Positions 33,341 to 42,299 of a DNA stretch of 64,000 bases are shown in pieces. The first letter of the stretch is position 1, and the number at the start of each line of letters is the position of its first letter. The notes under the pieces were generated by a model. That model did no database searches. It saw only the letters and a program-made list of their open reading frames with translations, and was not told the DNA's origin. A program made the translations under genes and the position numbers. Source of the stretch: Anaerolineaceae bacterium UBA4775 (lineage in GTDB: Bacteria > Chloroflexota > Anaerolineae > Anaerolineales > Anaerolineaceae); assembly GCA_002403205.1 (NCBI GenBank), contig DHHJ01000029.1:1-64000 (forward strand). The letters run 5' to 3'.

Positions 33341-34591
33341 TTACTCGGAACGGCCTTCGATACCTTCCAGCAGTTGTGGCAGGTACCAGATCTCATGGTC
33401 GGTGGCTTCTTGGCCTTCTGCCAGGAAGGTTGTGCCATCCTGGAAGTTCAATGGGCCAACCCACAAGTTGAGGCCGCCAGCCAATTCGTCAATGAATTGC
33501 TGCAGAAGGGCTTCATTATCGGGCGACATACCTGGGCCACTGACATAGCCGATGGCGGTTGTGTCGTGGTTGTTGATGTCACCCCAGTCGGGCGGCAGCC
33601 ACTCGAAGACGGATTCCCAGGTGCCATTCATGGCGCTGGTAATGTGGCGCAGGTAGGCAGGACCCCAGTTGTACCACGGCACACCAAGGCAGACTTCAGG
33701 TGCCTCGTCGCATGCGCCGACATAGTCATACGGGATCGCATAAACCTGATTACCCTCACCTGTAGCTTTGCGAGCTTCAACCAGGGCTTCGGTCGTGTCA
33801 ATTCCCGAGATGATCACGTCCACACCGGTGTTGATGAACTCATTCGCCACCTGGGTGGGATCTTCAGTGAAGCCAGGGATGTTGAACCAGAAGCCAATCC
33901 AGGTGACGCGGAAGTTCAGGTCAGCCGGATCGTTGCCCAGGTAATTCTCCCAGCAATATTGTGCGCCTAAATAGGAAGAGGCCACCAGACGGCGGGTCTC
34001 TTCATTGATTAATGGGCCAAGGTAACCGATCGAACCGGTTTGGGTGTGCAGAGCTGCATCACAACCGGCGATCATTTTGCCGTATTCCATCTCGCCCATC
34101 ACGTTGACCATGTTGGGCAATGGGACATAGTTCTCACCCTCTGCCCACACGCTATCGCCAGATGCATGAATCACATAGACATCAGGGTTGTTCCGGGTGA
34201 ATTCTACCGCATCATCTTTCATGTCATCCGAGTTGAAGACGACCAGCTGCGCGCCCTGCTGAACAAGCTCCTCAGCCAATTGAGCGGCGGTGGTGCCGGG
34301 ACGGTCAGCAGTGTTGACCACATCCAGGTAGATCATGCGGGTGCCGGGCAGATTTTCCATCACATATTCCCCAGCTTCATGGTGTGCCTGGCTCCACCCT
34401 CGATCGTTGTATGGGCCAACCAGCAACATGCCAAACACGAATTCTTCAGGCTCTTCTACCGGTTCCGGTTCTTCAACCTGTGCTGGCTCTTCTGCCGGCG
34501 GGGCAGGTTCAGCCGACGGTTGGCAGGCGGTCAGGATCAGCGCGCTCACCATCAATACGGTTAAAACCCAAAAAACGAGCTTCTTTTTCAT
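33341..34591 (-). CDS. BMP-family nucleoside-binding lipoprotein
   Basis: A 416-residue receptor of the PnrA/BmpA family. Lipoprotein signal with Cys23 (LILTAC), then an acidic Pro/Glu linker. The domain starts with FGMLLVGPYNDRGWSQAHHEAGEY and carries the purine-binding segment IFNSDDMKD-like (VVFNSDDMKDDAVEF), a GYLGPLINEETRRL block and GVDVIISGIDTTEAL. GAAGGAG precedes the ATG at 34591. The downstream ATPase and permeases and the adenine deaminase upstream point to purine nucleosides as ligand. Replaces the need for de novo purines when nucleosides are available. Confidence 0.92.
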   Translation of the reverse strand: MKKKLVFWVLTVLMVSALILTACQPSAEPAPPAEEPAQVEEPEPVEEPEEFVFGMLLVGPYNDRGWSQAHHEAGEYVMENLPGTRMIYLDVVNTADRPGTTAAQLAEELVQQGAQLVVFNSDDMKDDAVEFTRNNPDVYVIHASGDSVWAEGENYVPLPNMVNVMGEMEYGKMIAGCDAALHTQTGSIGYLGPLINEETRRLVASSYLGAQYCWENYLGNDPADLNFRVTWIGFWFNIPGFTEDPTQVANEFINTGVDVIISGIDTTEALVEARKATGEGNQVYAIPYDYVGACDEAPEVCLGVPWYNWGPAYLRHITSAMNGTWESVFEWLPPDWGDINNHDTTAIGYVSGPGMSPDNEALLQQFIDELAGGLNLWVGPLNFQDGTTFLAEGQEATDHEIWYLPQLLEGIEGRSE

Positions 34592-34854
34592 AGTTTCTCC
34601 TTCACTAATCATTTAACAAATGGACTTGGGTAGAGATTAACTGTGTCCTGTTCTTTTTGGGTCACCACCTCCATTTCTTGAATGAAAAATGCGATTGGTT
34701 GACTACGGTCTTGCATCAGTAACTTCCCACAGGTACATCATGCAAACGAAGTGAAAATGCAGATTCTTCGTGCGCATACCCTTTATTTTACTTGAAAAAT
34801 ATATGATTTCAGACGCAATTTGGATTGACCAGTTATTCCCTGTCAAGCTCACGC

Positions 34855-36678
34855 TCATTCCACTACCAGATCAACAATTTGTGGGGGCTGGCCAGGCTTT
34901 AGCGCCACCAGCCCGCGGTTTGAGAGATGCAGCTCTTCCAGCACGATCAACCCCAACAGGCTCAGTGTCATCTCAAAGGCTTCATGCGGTGAACCGGTTT
35001 TCTTCAATGCGGCTTCCACTTCATCAATCTGCTTTGCAGCCACAGCCACCGGCTCAAGGGACATGATCCCGGCCAGGGGCAGCCGCATCACCGTCTCGAC
35101 CTTACCGTCGACAACGATGCAAATCCCGCCGCCGACCTCGATCAGCGCATTGGCTGCCAGGGCCATGGCATCATCGTCCGCGCCAACCACCAGCAGGTTG
35201 TGGCTGTCGTGCGAAACAGTCGACGCATAAGCGCACCCGGGGTTGAACTGGGTGCCCGACACAAATCCCAGGCCTTTGCTGCCCGTAACACCTGCCTTTT
35301 CCTCGTGGCGGTAGAATACCGCCGCTTTGACAATATCCCTTCCCGGGTCAGATACCAGTAACCCCTGCTCCGATTTCATCTCCACGATCAGCTCTTCGGT
35401 GTGCACCATCCCGGGGAAGATCTTCATCACCCTCACCTTGGCCGGGTTGCTTTCCACGGGGATTTGAAAGTCCTGCGCGCTCAGCGGCGTCAGGTGCAAG
35501 GAATTAACGGCCCATTGCGGGTACGCATAAGCAGGGATATCGATCGTCAGATTACCCTGTTCTGCCGCCAAAACGCCATCCGCAAAGACCTGGTCGATGG
35601 TCACCGCTTCCAGATCGCTCACGATCAGGATGTCGGCTGCCCGCCCGGGTGAGATCGTGCCGATCCAGCGAGCCTGTTCCAGCATTTGGGCTGCGTTGAT
35701 TGTCACCATCTGGATGGCCTGCATTGGGGGCAAACCCAGACTGATTGCCTTGCGCACCACCCGAACGAGATGCCCTTCGCTGAGAATAGTGGCCGAGGTC
35801 ACATCATCCGTCACCATGGTGAAGAAGCGTGTATCTATCCCGGGGTTCTCCAGCACGGACGGGAGCAGGTTCGGCAGGTCGAGCCAGGCTGTGCCATAGC
35901 GCTGCTGGGCGTACATCCCCCGTTGGGCGCGCTTCAAGGTGCCTTCGGCTGTGGTTGCCTCGTGACAAGCCGTCAGCCCGGAGGCGATAAAGGCATTTAA
36001 ACCCCCATTGAGGTCAAAATTGGCGTAATGGCCTGTCAGCACCAGTCCTTCCTGCAAACCCCTGGCGGTAATCGCGTGGACGTTTGGGTCACCGTAGATC
36101 ACACCCGGGAAGTTCATCTGCTCACCTTGCAGTTGCGCCCAGTGGTTTCGATAGGCTTCGGCCACATCGGCATCCTCGATCACCGCCCCTGCATCCTCAA
36201 ATCCAGGGATAGAGGGCACGCACACCGGCATCGCCAGCAAAACCTTCACCGGCAGCTTTTCAGCGATCTGGTGGAACAGCTCTACCGAACGCAGGCCCAG
36301 CACGTTGGTCACTTCGTGGATATCCGGGCAGATTGTGGTCGTACCCTGGGGCAACACACCCGCAGCAAAGCTGGGCAGATCGACCATTGCGCTCTCAACA
36401 TGCATATGGCTGTCGATAAACCCAGGAACGAGGTAACGCCCGCCCGCATCGACTTCACGCGTGTGCTCATCGACCAAAACCTCACTGGCATCTCCTACCA
36501 GTGCAATCCAGCCGTGCCGCACAACCACATCAACACCCTCTTCGATCTGGGCAGTGTTGACATTGACCAGCCTGCCGTTCCGGATGATCAGGTCTGCGGC
36601 TTGACGTCCCATGGCTGTTGCGGCCAGGTCCTGGGTGATCTCGTGATGCGGTTTTCGCTTGAAAGTGCTATCGGTCAT
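34855..36678 (-). CDS. ade: Adenine deaminase
   Basis: A 607-residue amidohydrolase that converts adenine to hypoxanthine and ammonia. The N-terminal metal site VPGFIDSHMHVESAM and the PDIHEVTNVLG segment are typical of Ade. In the C-terminal domain GFVSGTQFNPGCAYASTVSHDSHN is the family hallmark. Length is normal. AAAGGAGG lies 11 bp before the ATG at 36678. It precedes the BMP transporter by 263 bp on the same strand, so imported purines can be channelled to hypoxanthine. A hairpin in its leader may regulate it (see next). Confidence 0.95.
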   Translation of the reverse strand: MTDSTFKRKPHHEITQDLAATAMGRQAADLIIRNGRLVNVNTAQIEEGVDVVVRHGWIALVGDASEVLVDEHTREVDAGGRYLVPGFIDSHMHVESAMVDLPSFAAGVLPQGTTTICPDIHEVTNVLGLRSVELFHQIAEKLPVKVLLAMPVCVPSIPGFEDAGAVIEDADVAEAYRNHWAQLQGEQMNFPGVIYGDPNVHAITARGLQEGLVLTGHYANFDLNGGLNAFIASGLTACHEATTAEGTLKRAQRGMYAQQRYGTAWLDLPNLLPSVLENPGIDTRFFTMVTDDVTSATILSEGHLVRVVRKAISLGLPPMQAIQMVTINAAQMLEQARWIGTISPGRAADILIVSDLEAVTIDQVFADGVLAAEQGNLTIDIPAYAYPQWAVNSLHLTPLSAQDFQIPVESNPAKVRVMKIFPGMVHTEELIVEMKSEQGLLVSDPGRDIVKAAVFYRHEEKAGVTGSKGLGFVSGTQFNPGCAYASTVSHDSHNLLVVGADDDAMALAANALIEVGGGICIVVDGKVETVMRLPLAGIMSLEPVAVAAKQIDEVEAALKKTGSPHEAFEMTLSLLGLIVLEELHLSNRGLVALKPGQPPQIVDLVVE

Positions 36679-36689
36679 GTGTACATTTC

Positions 36690-36728
36690 CTCCTTTAAAT
36701 AAAACCAGAGCTGGGGTTAATCCCCAGC
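36690..36728 (-). terminator. Hairpin with T-rich tail in the leader of ade
   Basis: GCTGGGG (36710-36716) pairs with CCCCAGC (36722-36728) around TTAAT. On the minus strand it is followed by TCTGGTTTTATTT, then AAAGGAGG of ade. It could be an attenuator or the end of an upstream short transcript. No purine-riboswitch consensus is visible upstream. Confidence 0.45.
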
Positions 36729-36989
36729 AAAGGTGTGGCGAGCCTAAATTGTTCCATGCTGAAAAAACATGTGACTGAAAAACGGTGCAAAAACAGGGTT
36801 GACACCAATAACATCATAGAAAAATGGTCGGTCAATTAAAGGGAATGAACGGTAAGTCAGGTGAGGCATTCAAGCCCCTGTGAAGAATCTTGGTTTATAG
36901 AACAGGTCAGCCTACAACACACCTGTTCGCCTCGAATGAACACCCCTGCTATGGTCTAGCAGGATTGTCCATAATCCTATCACAAATTC

Positions 36990-37045
36990 AGTGATTGGTG
37001 AGGAGTTTATTGGGGATTTGGTAACAGGGATTGGGGATTTGTTTA
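36990..37045. repeat. Degenerate 7-bp tandem array (GGGATT type)
   Basis: Eight units in register: AGTGATT, GGTGAGG, AGTTTAT, TGGGGAT, TTGGTAA, CAGGGAT, TGGGGAT, TTGTTTA. A second, weaker run of six units (TTCCCGA, TACCCAC, ... CATTCAC, AACCCAC) lies at 37124-37165. Confidence 0.6.
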
Positions 37046-37270
37046 GGCGTTTTATTGCGGTTGAATACCAGGTCAGCCAATATCACGTCGGAAAGCCGCA
37101 TCAATAAAGAGTGGTTAAGCTATTTCCCGATACCCACAGCACGCCATTCACAACCCACCACAAGCAATGTGGAAGGAGGTTGATTGCCTCCTTCCACAGC
37201 CCACATTTCTGCGCTACGCCTTCTCAACAGGGATGAAAGTGTGTCCAATTCGCCCCTGCACATTCCACGT

Positions 37271-37312
37271 TTCACCCTGCGTCATTCACCTGCCCATCAA
37301 CGGGTATAATCC
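37271..37312. repeat. Short 7-bp array merging with the dinG -10 box
   Basis: Units TTCACCC, TGCGTCA, TTCACCT, GCCCATC, AACGGGT, ATAATCC run in one register. The last two supply TATAAT (37305-37310). Weaker than the other arrays. Confidence 0.45.
37305..37310 (+). promoter_or_regulatory. -10 box for leaderless dinG mRNA
   Basis: TATAAT lies 7 nt before the ATG at 37318 and no Shine-Dalgarno is present. This predicts a leaderless transcript. Confidence 0.6.
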
Positions 37313-37317
37313 TACCT

Positions 37318-40116
37318 ATGTCCATCATTGTTGCTGTAGATATCGAAACCACCGGGTTGAACCCGGCGGAAGACGCCATCATCGAGATCGGCGCGGTCAA
37401 GTTCAATGGCCACCGGGTCGTGGATGAGTGGTCCACGCTGGTCAACCCGCGCCGCCCGATCCCGGGTTTCATCACCCAGCTCACAGGCATCACCAACCCC
37501 ATGGTGCGCAATGCACCCTACCTGCCCGATGTGATGGGCAAGTTGATCGCATTCATCGGGGAAGCGCCCATCGTCGGGCATAATATCAGCTTTGACCTGA
37601 GCTTCCTGCAACAAGCTGGAGCGCTGCATCACAACATCGCCATCGACACCTACGAACTGGCCGCTGTGCTGATGCCGACCGCCAGCCGTTACAACCTCTC
37701 CGCGCTGGCGCAACAGCTCAACATCCTCCTGCCCGCCACGCACCGGGCTTTGGATGATGCCAAAGCGACCCATGCCGTCTTCATCGCCTTGATGGATAAA
37801 GCCCAGGGACTGCCCCTACCCTTGCTGGCGGAGATCGTCCGCATGGGAGAACCCCTGGAATGGCAGGCCAACTGGGCCTTCCAGCAGGTGCTCCGGCAGC
37901 GCGCCAAGGAGCACATCCAGGCCAAAAAGGACCTGGGCGGCGCGACCGGCCCGTTGTTCGAAATACCGGTCAGCCTGGAGGGCCAGCAGGTGGCTTCTGA
38001 GCCCGGCGAAACCAAGATTGATGTGGACGATGTCGCGGCTGTGCTCGACCGGGGCGGCCAGTTTGCCGCATACCTGGGGCAATACGAATACCGCCAGCAG
38101 CAGGTCGACATGCTGCGCTCCGTTGCCGAAGCCTTGAACGGCTCGAAACATATGCTGGTCGAAGCAGGCACAGGCACGGGAAAATCTTTGGCTTACCTGA
38201 TCCCGGCGGCTTACTGGGCCATGAAAAACAACACCCGGGTGGTGGTCTCGACCAATACCATCAACCTCCAGGATCAATTGATCAATAAAGACATCCCCGA
38301 CCTGCAGCGGGCCCTCAACATGGAAGTGCGGGCAGCGGTGCTCAAAGGCCGGGGCAATTACCTGTGCCCCAGGCGCCTGGAGGCCATGCGCAGGCGCAAA
38401 CCTGAATCCATTCCAGAAGCGCGGGTGCTGGCGAAGGTGCTGGTGTGGCTGCTGGAAAGCCGCACAGGCGACCGCACGGAGATCAACCTCAACGGGAACA
38501 TCGAACGGATGGTATGGGCGCGTCTCTCCGCAGAAGATGAAGGCTGCAGGCTGGAAGTGTGTCTTAAGCGTACCGGCGGACGCTGCCCGTTTTACCGGGC
38601 GAAGATTGCCGCCGAGAATGCCCATATCCTGGTCGTCAACCACGCCCTGCTGCTGGCGGATACCGCCACGGGCAACCGGGTGCTGCCCCCATACAACTAC
38701 CTGGTTGTGGATGAGGCGCACCACCTCGAATCGGCCACCACCAACGCCATGTCTTTCCGCGCCCGGGCAGGCGATATCACTCGCCTGACCCGCGAGCTGG
38801 GGAACCTTAAAACCGGAGTGCTCAGCCGGTTTGTAGAGCTAAGCGAAAAATCCCTCAAACCCGCCCAAATGGCGGCCTTAAGCCAGCTTGTGAGCAAAGC
38901 AGCAGACCTGGCCATGCAGTTCGACAGCCAAATGACCGCCTATTACCGGGCCTTGGAGGTGTTCCTCGAAGATCTGCGCGAGGGCCGTCCGCTGGGTACC
39001 TACCCCCAGCAGGAACGGGTGCTCCCCTCAACCCGCACCTTGCCCATCTGGTTGGATGTCGAAATTGCCTGGGAGGTTGCCAACGAAAGCCTCAATAAAT
39101 TGCTGGCCATCCTGCGAGAATTGCGCATCCCGATGCGTGAACTGGCCGACAAAAATAACGAAGAGGCAGAAGACATGTGGGGCAGTTTGGGCAACATGTT
39201 CTCACGCATGGAAGAGATCCAGCGCAACCTGAACGGTCTCACCCTTGAACCCGATCACGACATGATCTACTGGGTTGAGATCCACCCCAGGGATATGAAG
39301 ATCACCCTGAATGCCGCCCCCCTTCACATTGGGCGCATGATGGAAAAACACCTGTGGTACCAAAAAGCAAGCGTGATCCTGACCTCCGCCACATTGACCA
39401 CCAACGGCGAGTTTGAATACCTCCGCCGGCGCCTGAACGCTGAAGATGCCGACGAGCTGGTGGTGGGGTCTCCCTTTGATTACGAAAAATCCGCCCTGGT
39501 GTATGTGGTCACCGATATCGCCGAACCCTCCGATTACAACGGCCACCAGCGCGCGGTCGAAAACGCGATCGCCAACGTGGCCAAGGCCTCCGGCGGTAGG
39601 ATGCTGGCCCTGTTCACCTCTTACGCCCAGCTTCAGCGCACCTCCAACGCGATTGCACCTATCCTGACCCAGGCGGATATCCAGGTTTACGAACAGGGGG
39701 AAGGCGCATCCGCCAACACCCTTCTGGAGACCTTCAGGGACACCGAACGCGCCGTCCTGCTGGGAACACGCGCCTTTTGGGAGGGCGTGGATGTGCCCGG
39801 CGAAGCCCTCTCGGTGCTGATGATCGTCAAACTGCCTTTCGACGTCCCCTCCGACCCGATCGTGGCGGCACGTGCCGAGACCTTTGAGGACCCCTTCTAT
39901 CAATACGCGCTGCCGGAGGCCATTTTACGCTTCAGGCAGGGGTTTGGCCGCCTGATCCGCACCCAAACCGACCGCGGGGTGGTGGCCGTGCTCGATAAGC
40001 GCGTCCTGACCAAACAATACGGCCGCTGGTTCCTGGAATCGCTGCCGGGCTGCACCTTCCAGCAAGGCCTTTTGGGCGATTTACCCAAGGTCACCGCGCG
40101 CTGGTTGAATCTGTGA
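37318..40116 (+). CDS. dinG: DnaQ-type exonuclease fused to DinG-family helicase
   Basis: A 932-residue DNA repair/replication protein. Residues 1-165 are a DEDDh 3'-5' exonuclease: Asp8 and Glu10 (VDIETTG), Asp93 (SFDLSF), and His142-x4-Asp147 (HRALDD). The helicase follows, with Walker A GTGTGKS (284-290), a cysteine set fitting an XPD-type Fe-S cluster (LCPRR, then CRLEVCLKRTGGRCPF), the DEAH box VVDEAHHLE and C-terminal motifs LGTRAFWEGVDVPG and FRQGFGRLIRTQTDRG. The fusion resembles the DinG of Firmicutes, where the helicase part is reported to be weak. Here the Fe-S cysteines seem kept, which would suggest an active helicase. Starts at the leaderless ATG. Confidence 0.95.
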   Translation: MSIIVAVDIETTGLNPAEDAIIEIGAVKFNGHRVVDEWSTLVNPRRPIPGFITQLTGITNPMVRNAPYLPDVMGKLIAFIGEAPIVGHNISFDLSFLQQAGALHHNIAIDTYELAAVLMPTASRYNLSALAQQLNILLPATHRALDDAKATHAVFIALMDKAQGLPLPLLAEIVRMGEPLEWQANWAFQQVLRQRAKEHIQAKKDLGGATGPLFEIPVSLEGQQVASEPGETKIDVDDVAAVLDRGGQFAAYLGQYEYRQQQVDMLRSVAEALNGSKHMLVEAGTGTGKSLAYLIPAAYWAMKNNTRVVVSTNTINLQDQLINKDIPDLQRALNMEVRAAVLKGRGNYLCPRRLEAMRRRKPESIPEARVLAKVLVWLLESRTGDRTEINLNGNIERMVWARLSAEDEGCRLEVCLKRTGGRCPFYRAKIAAENAHILVVNHALLLADTATGNRVLPPYNYLVVDEAHHLESATTNAMSFRARAGDITRLTRELGNLKTGVLSRFVELSEKSLKPAQMAALSQLVSKAADLAMQFDSQMTAYYRALEVFLEDLREGRPLGTYPQQERVLPSTRTLPIWLDVEIAWEVANESLNKLLAILRELRIPMRELADKNNEEAEDMWGSLGNMFSRMEEIQRNLNGLTLEPDHDMIYWVEIHPRDMKITLNAAPLHIGRMMEKHLWYQKASVILTSATLTTNGEFEYLRRRLNAEDADELVVGSPFDYEKSALVYVVTDIAEPSDYNGHQRAVENAIANVAKASGGRMLALFTSYAQLQRTSNAIAPILTQADIQVYEQGEGASANTLLETFRDTERAVLLGTRAFWEGVDVPGEALSVLMIVKLPFDVPSDPIVAARAETFEDPFYQYALPEAILRFRQGFGRLIRTQTDRGVVAVLDKRVLTKQYGRWFLESLPGCTFQQGLLGDLPKVTARWLNL

Positions 40117-40278
40117 GAATAGAATTTTATTTTTACATCACGCCATACCGAACTTAAACCTGGCGAATATTGAAAATTACCCCAAAAATTAATGCCCCTA
40201 CGATCAAACCTATTGATTTTTGATCTATCCAGACAGCCAAACAAAAAAATCACAAAAACTCACCCCCCTTAACACCCT

Positions 40279-40881
40279 TCAGGGGGCAAGAAATCCATCC
40301 TGCACGGCCTGTGCCACCCAGGCCTCTGCCAGGTCTGCCAGGCGGGTTGAGCCATCCCGGATCAGGGCTATGTTCTTCTCCACCTGTGCTGCGGAGACAC
40401 CTGTTGGATGCCATGAGTAACCCCGGTTGTAAATATTACTAAACAGGGGCAGAAAGCGGTCGATGGCTCTGGCGAATTTTGCTTCCGGTGTAACACGGTC
40501 CTCAAATTCGTCCCAAAGCGCCCGTAATCGGGGACCATGCCCGGATGCTTTCCCTCCAAAAATCAGCTCAGCCGCTTCAGCTTCGAGTTGATCCTGGTCT
40601 TGCTGACCAGAATCTTCAAAGATAGGGAAGTCACCGGCCTCAATTTCAACCAGGTCGTGCACCAGCAGCATTTGGATGACATGATCAACATCCACCTCTT
40701 TGTTGGCGTATGGAGCAAGGATCATTGCGCTCATCGCGGCATGCCACGAATGCTCAGCCGTGTTCTCATCGCGCGAACCATCAAACAGGCCGTTGGCGCG
40801 GATCACGGTCTTCAATTGGTCAATATAGGCGATAAAGGCAGTACCTGCCAGGATGCTGTTGGGGCGTGCCGGGTGTTCCAT
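40279..40881 (-). CDS. HD-domain phosphohydrolase (YfbR/HDDC2-like)
   Basis: A 200-residue HD-superfamily enzyme. The metal motif is seen as NTAEHSWHAAM (His), MLLVHDLVEIEAGD (HD pair) and a later Asp in the RAIDRFLPLF region. The N-terminal IDQLKTVIRANG and YNRGYSWHPTGVS segments fit the YfbR/HDDC2 group, which removes phosphate from 5'-deoxynucleotides. A TATAAT lies ~16 nt before the ATG, so its leader is short at most. It may share a role in nucleotide balance with the salvage genes near it, but there is no operon link. Confidence 0.88.
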   Translation of the reverse strand: MEHPARPNSILAGTAFIAYIDQLKTVIRANGLFDGSRDENTAEHSWHAAMSAMILAPYANKEVDVDHVIQMLLVHDLVEIEAGDFPIFEDSGQQDQDQLEAEAAELIFGGKASGHGPRLRALWDEFEDRVTPEAKFARAIDRFLPLFSNIYNRGYSWHPTGVSAAQVEKNIALIRDGSTRLADLAEAWVAQAVQDGFLAP

Positions 40882-40898
40882 CTCAGGCAGCCACGGGA

Positions 40899-41441
40899 TT
40901 ATACATTTTCATCCACATTGTCGAATCCATTCAGCGGCGGAACGTAATTCCCCGGACCGCACAGCTCCTCGCTGGCCTTGATTTCCCGATCGAGGAAGTA
41001 GTTGAGCAGGATCCGCAACAAAACCTTGGTGAACAGGATGATGATATCGCGCGTGTTGGGCGCCACCGTCAGGCGCAAAATATCACTGCCGATAGCAAAC
41101 TCCAGGCCGAGGTTGAGCATGTGCCCCAGGCGCAGACGGATGCGTTCGGTATAGTTGATCTGGCGGTTGATCGGGTCAAACAGGTGGCGGGTGTAGCTGA
41201 CCGTTGCGCGTAGCATGGCCGTTACGATCACATACGCAGTGACCGTCTCAAGGAGGATGATCACATACCCCAAGACGTGTGTAAAGATGTGCTCTTCAGG
41301 GATCAGCGGGGTGTATCCCCCCGTGGGTTGACCCATCACAAGTGCCAGCAATCCCACCAGCCCGGCGATTAGGATCACCGGCAGGACTAAGTCAACACAT
41401 TGCTGGATTCCGTTTTTCTGTCCTTCAAAATTATCGTCCAC
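40899..41441 (-). CDS. DUF1622-family membrane protein
   Basis: A 180-residue membrane protein with three helices. The N-terminal two are separated by a Pro/Gly loop (TGGYTPLIPEE), then a conserved segment RLRLGHMLNLGLEFAIGSDILRLTVAPN and a final helix. This core identifies DUF1622. The GTG start at 41441 follows GAGAGG. It lies 17 bp before the HD-domain gene on the same strand and may be cotranscribed with it, although that gene also has its own -10 box. Function unknown. Confidence 0.85.
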   Translation of the reverse strand: MDDNFEGQKNGIQQCVDLVLPVILIAGLVGLLALVMGQPTGGYTPLIPEEHIFTHVLGYVIILLETVTAYVIVTAMLRATVSYTRHLFDPINRQINYTERIRLRLGHMLNLGLEFAIGSDILRLTVAPNTRDIIILFTKVLLRILLNYFLDREIKASEELCGPGNYVPPLNGFDNVDENV

Positions 41442-41585
41442 AATAATTGCCTCTCAAACTCACATTTCTAATCTATCAAAATTTCCTAATTAGTTTACCA
41501 CGTGCAACCACTTTGGAGAATAACCTTCAAATGGGTAGAATCATAAAGTGAACCCTGTACCCAGCTATTAAAAGGAGACACATAT

Positions 41586-42248
41586 ATGAAAAAAGCATTT
41601 GTCACAGTTATTTTGATGGGAATACTCGTCCTGACGGCCTGTGTGCCTGCACAAGAACCGACATCAGGACCAACCCAGACATCGGAGGTCAGCGAAATGC
41701 CCACACCCCTTCCGCAACCCAGCCCCACCCCAACCGAGGCCGCGCCAGAACCTCTCACGTTGGAGGAGTCGGCAGAGACGATCATCCAGGCCCTGGCGGA
41801 GAAAGACCTTGAAACCGTAGCCGAATTTGTCCACCCGGAAATGGGCCTGCGCTTCTCACCCTACACCTACGTGGAAGATGATCACCAGGTATTTATGCCC
41901 GGCGAGCTGCCCGGGCTGGTCGGATCGGACCAAGTTTACCTGTGGGGTTTTTATGACGGCACCGGAGACCCGATCGAGCTGACCTTTGATGAGTATTACC
42001 AGCAGTTTGTGTATTCAGCCGATTTTGCCAACCCGGAAGAGATGGCAGTGGACGTGGAACTCGGCTGGAGCAACATGATCAACAATATTACCGAGTATTA
42101 TCCCGGCTCATCCTTTGTGGAATACCACTTCAGCGGTTTCGAAGAGGACTACGACGGTATGGACTGGGTCAGCCTGCGCCTGGTCTTCCTCCAGGAAGAC
42201 GGGACATGGTTCCTTGTAGGGGTAGTCCACGACCAGTGGACGATCTGA
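41586..42248 (+). CDS. Exported lipoprotein, unknown function
   Basis: A 220-residue lipoprotein. Signal peptide with lipobox LTAC (Cys19), Pro/Thr linker to ~55, then a compact alpha/beta domain containing ETIIQALAEKDLETVAEFVHPEMGLRFSPY and a C-terminal VSLRLVFLQEDGTWFLVGVVHDQWTI strand set. The fold hints at an NTF2/SnoaL-like cone, but this is inference. AAGGAG precedes the ATG at 41586. Confidence 0.8.
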   Translation: MKKAFVTVILMGILVLTACVPAQEPTSGPTQTSEVSEMPTPLPQPSPTPTEAAPEPLTLEESAETIIQALAEKDLETVAEFVHPEMGLRFSPYTYVEDDHQVFMPGELPGLVGSDQVYLWGFYDGTGDPIELTFDEYYQQFVYSADFANPEEMAVDVELGWSNMINNITEYYPGSSFVEYHFSGFEEDYDGMDWVSLRLVFLQEDGTWFLVGVVHDQWTI

Positions 42249-42259
42249 TAGTTAAATAT

Positions 42260-42294
42260 ACAGGGGTACGCCACTTATGCGGTCGTGCCCCTGT
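42260..42294. terminator. Bidirectional terminator between convergent lipoprotein genes
   Basis: ACAGGGGTACG (42260-42270) pairs with CGTGCCCCTGT (42284-42294), one G-T pair. It occupies the gap between two convergent stops. No strong T-run on either side. Confidence 0.6.
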
Positions 42295-42299
42295 AATGA

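Larger units (their letters stand above)
36679..37317. other. 640-bp spacer without a gene
   Basis: No coding frame with support. It holds the ade leader hairpin at its left end, an ACAGGTC...-type short inverted repeat around 36900-36925, two or three 7-bp arrays (36990-37045, 37124-37165, 37271-37305) and the dinG -10 box at its right end. The genes on both sides diverge, so it must contain at least two promoters. Confidence 0.6.

Noticed and set aside
36729..36900. Purine riboswitch upstream of ade
   Set aside because: I looked for the conserved loop-loop and junction elements (TATA...GTTTCTACC...) on the minus strand and found none.
37816..38724. A 302-codon minus-strand frame inside dinG
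   Set aside because: Antisense shadow of the helicase. No motif and no start signal.
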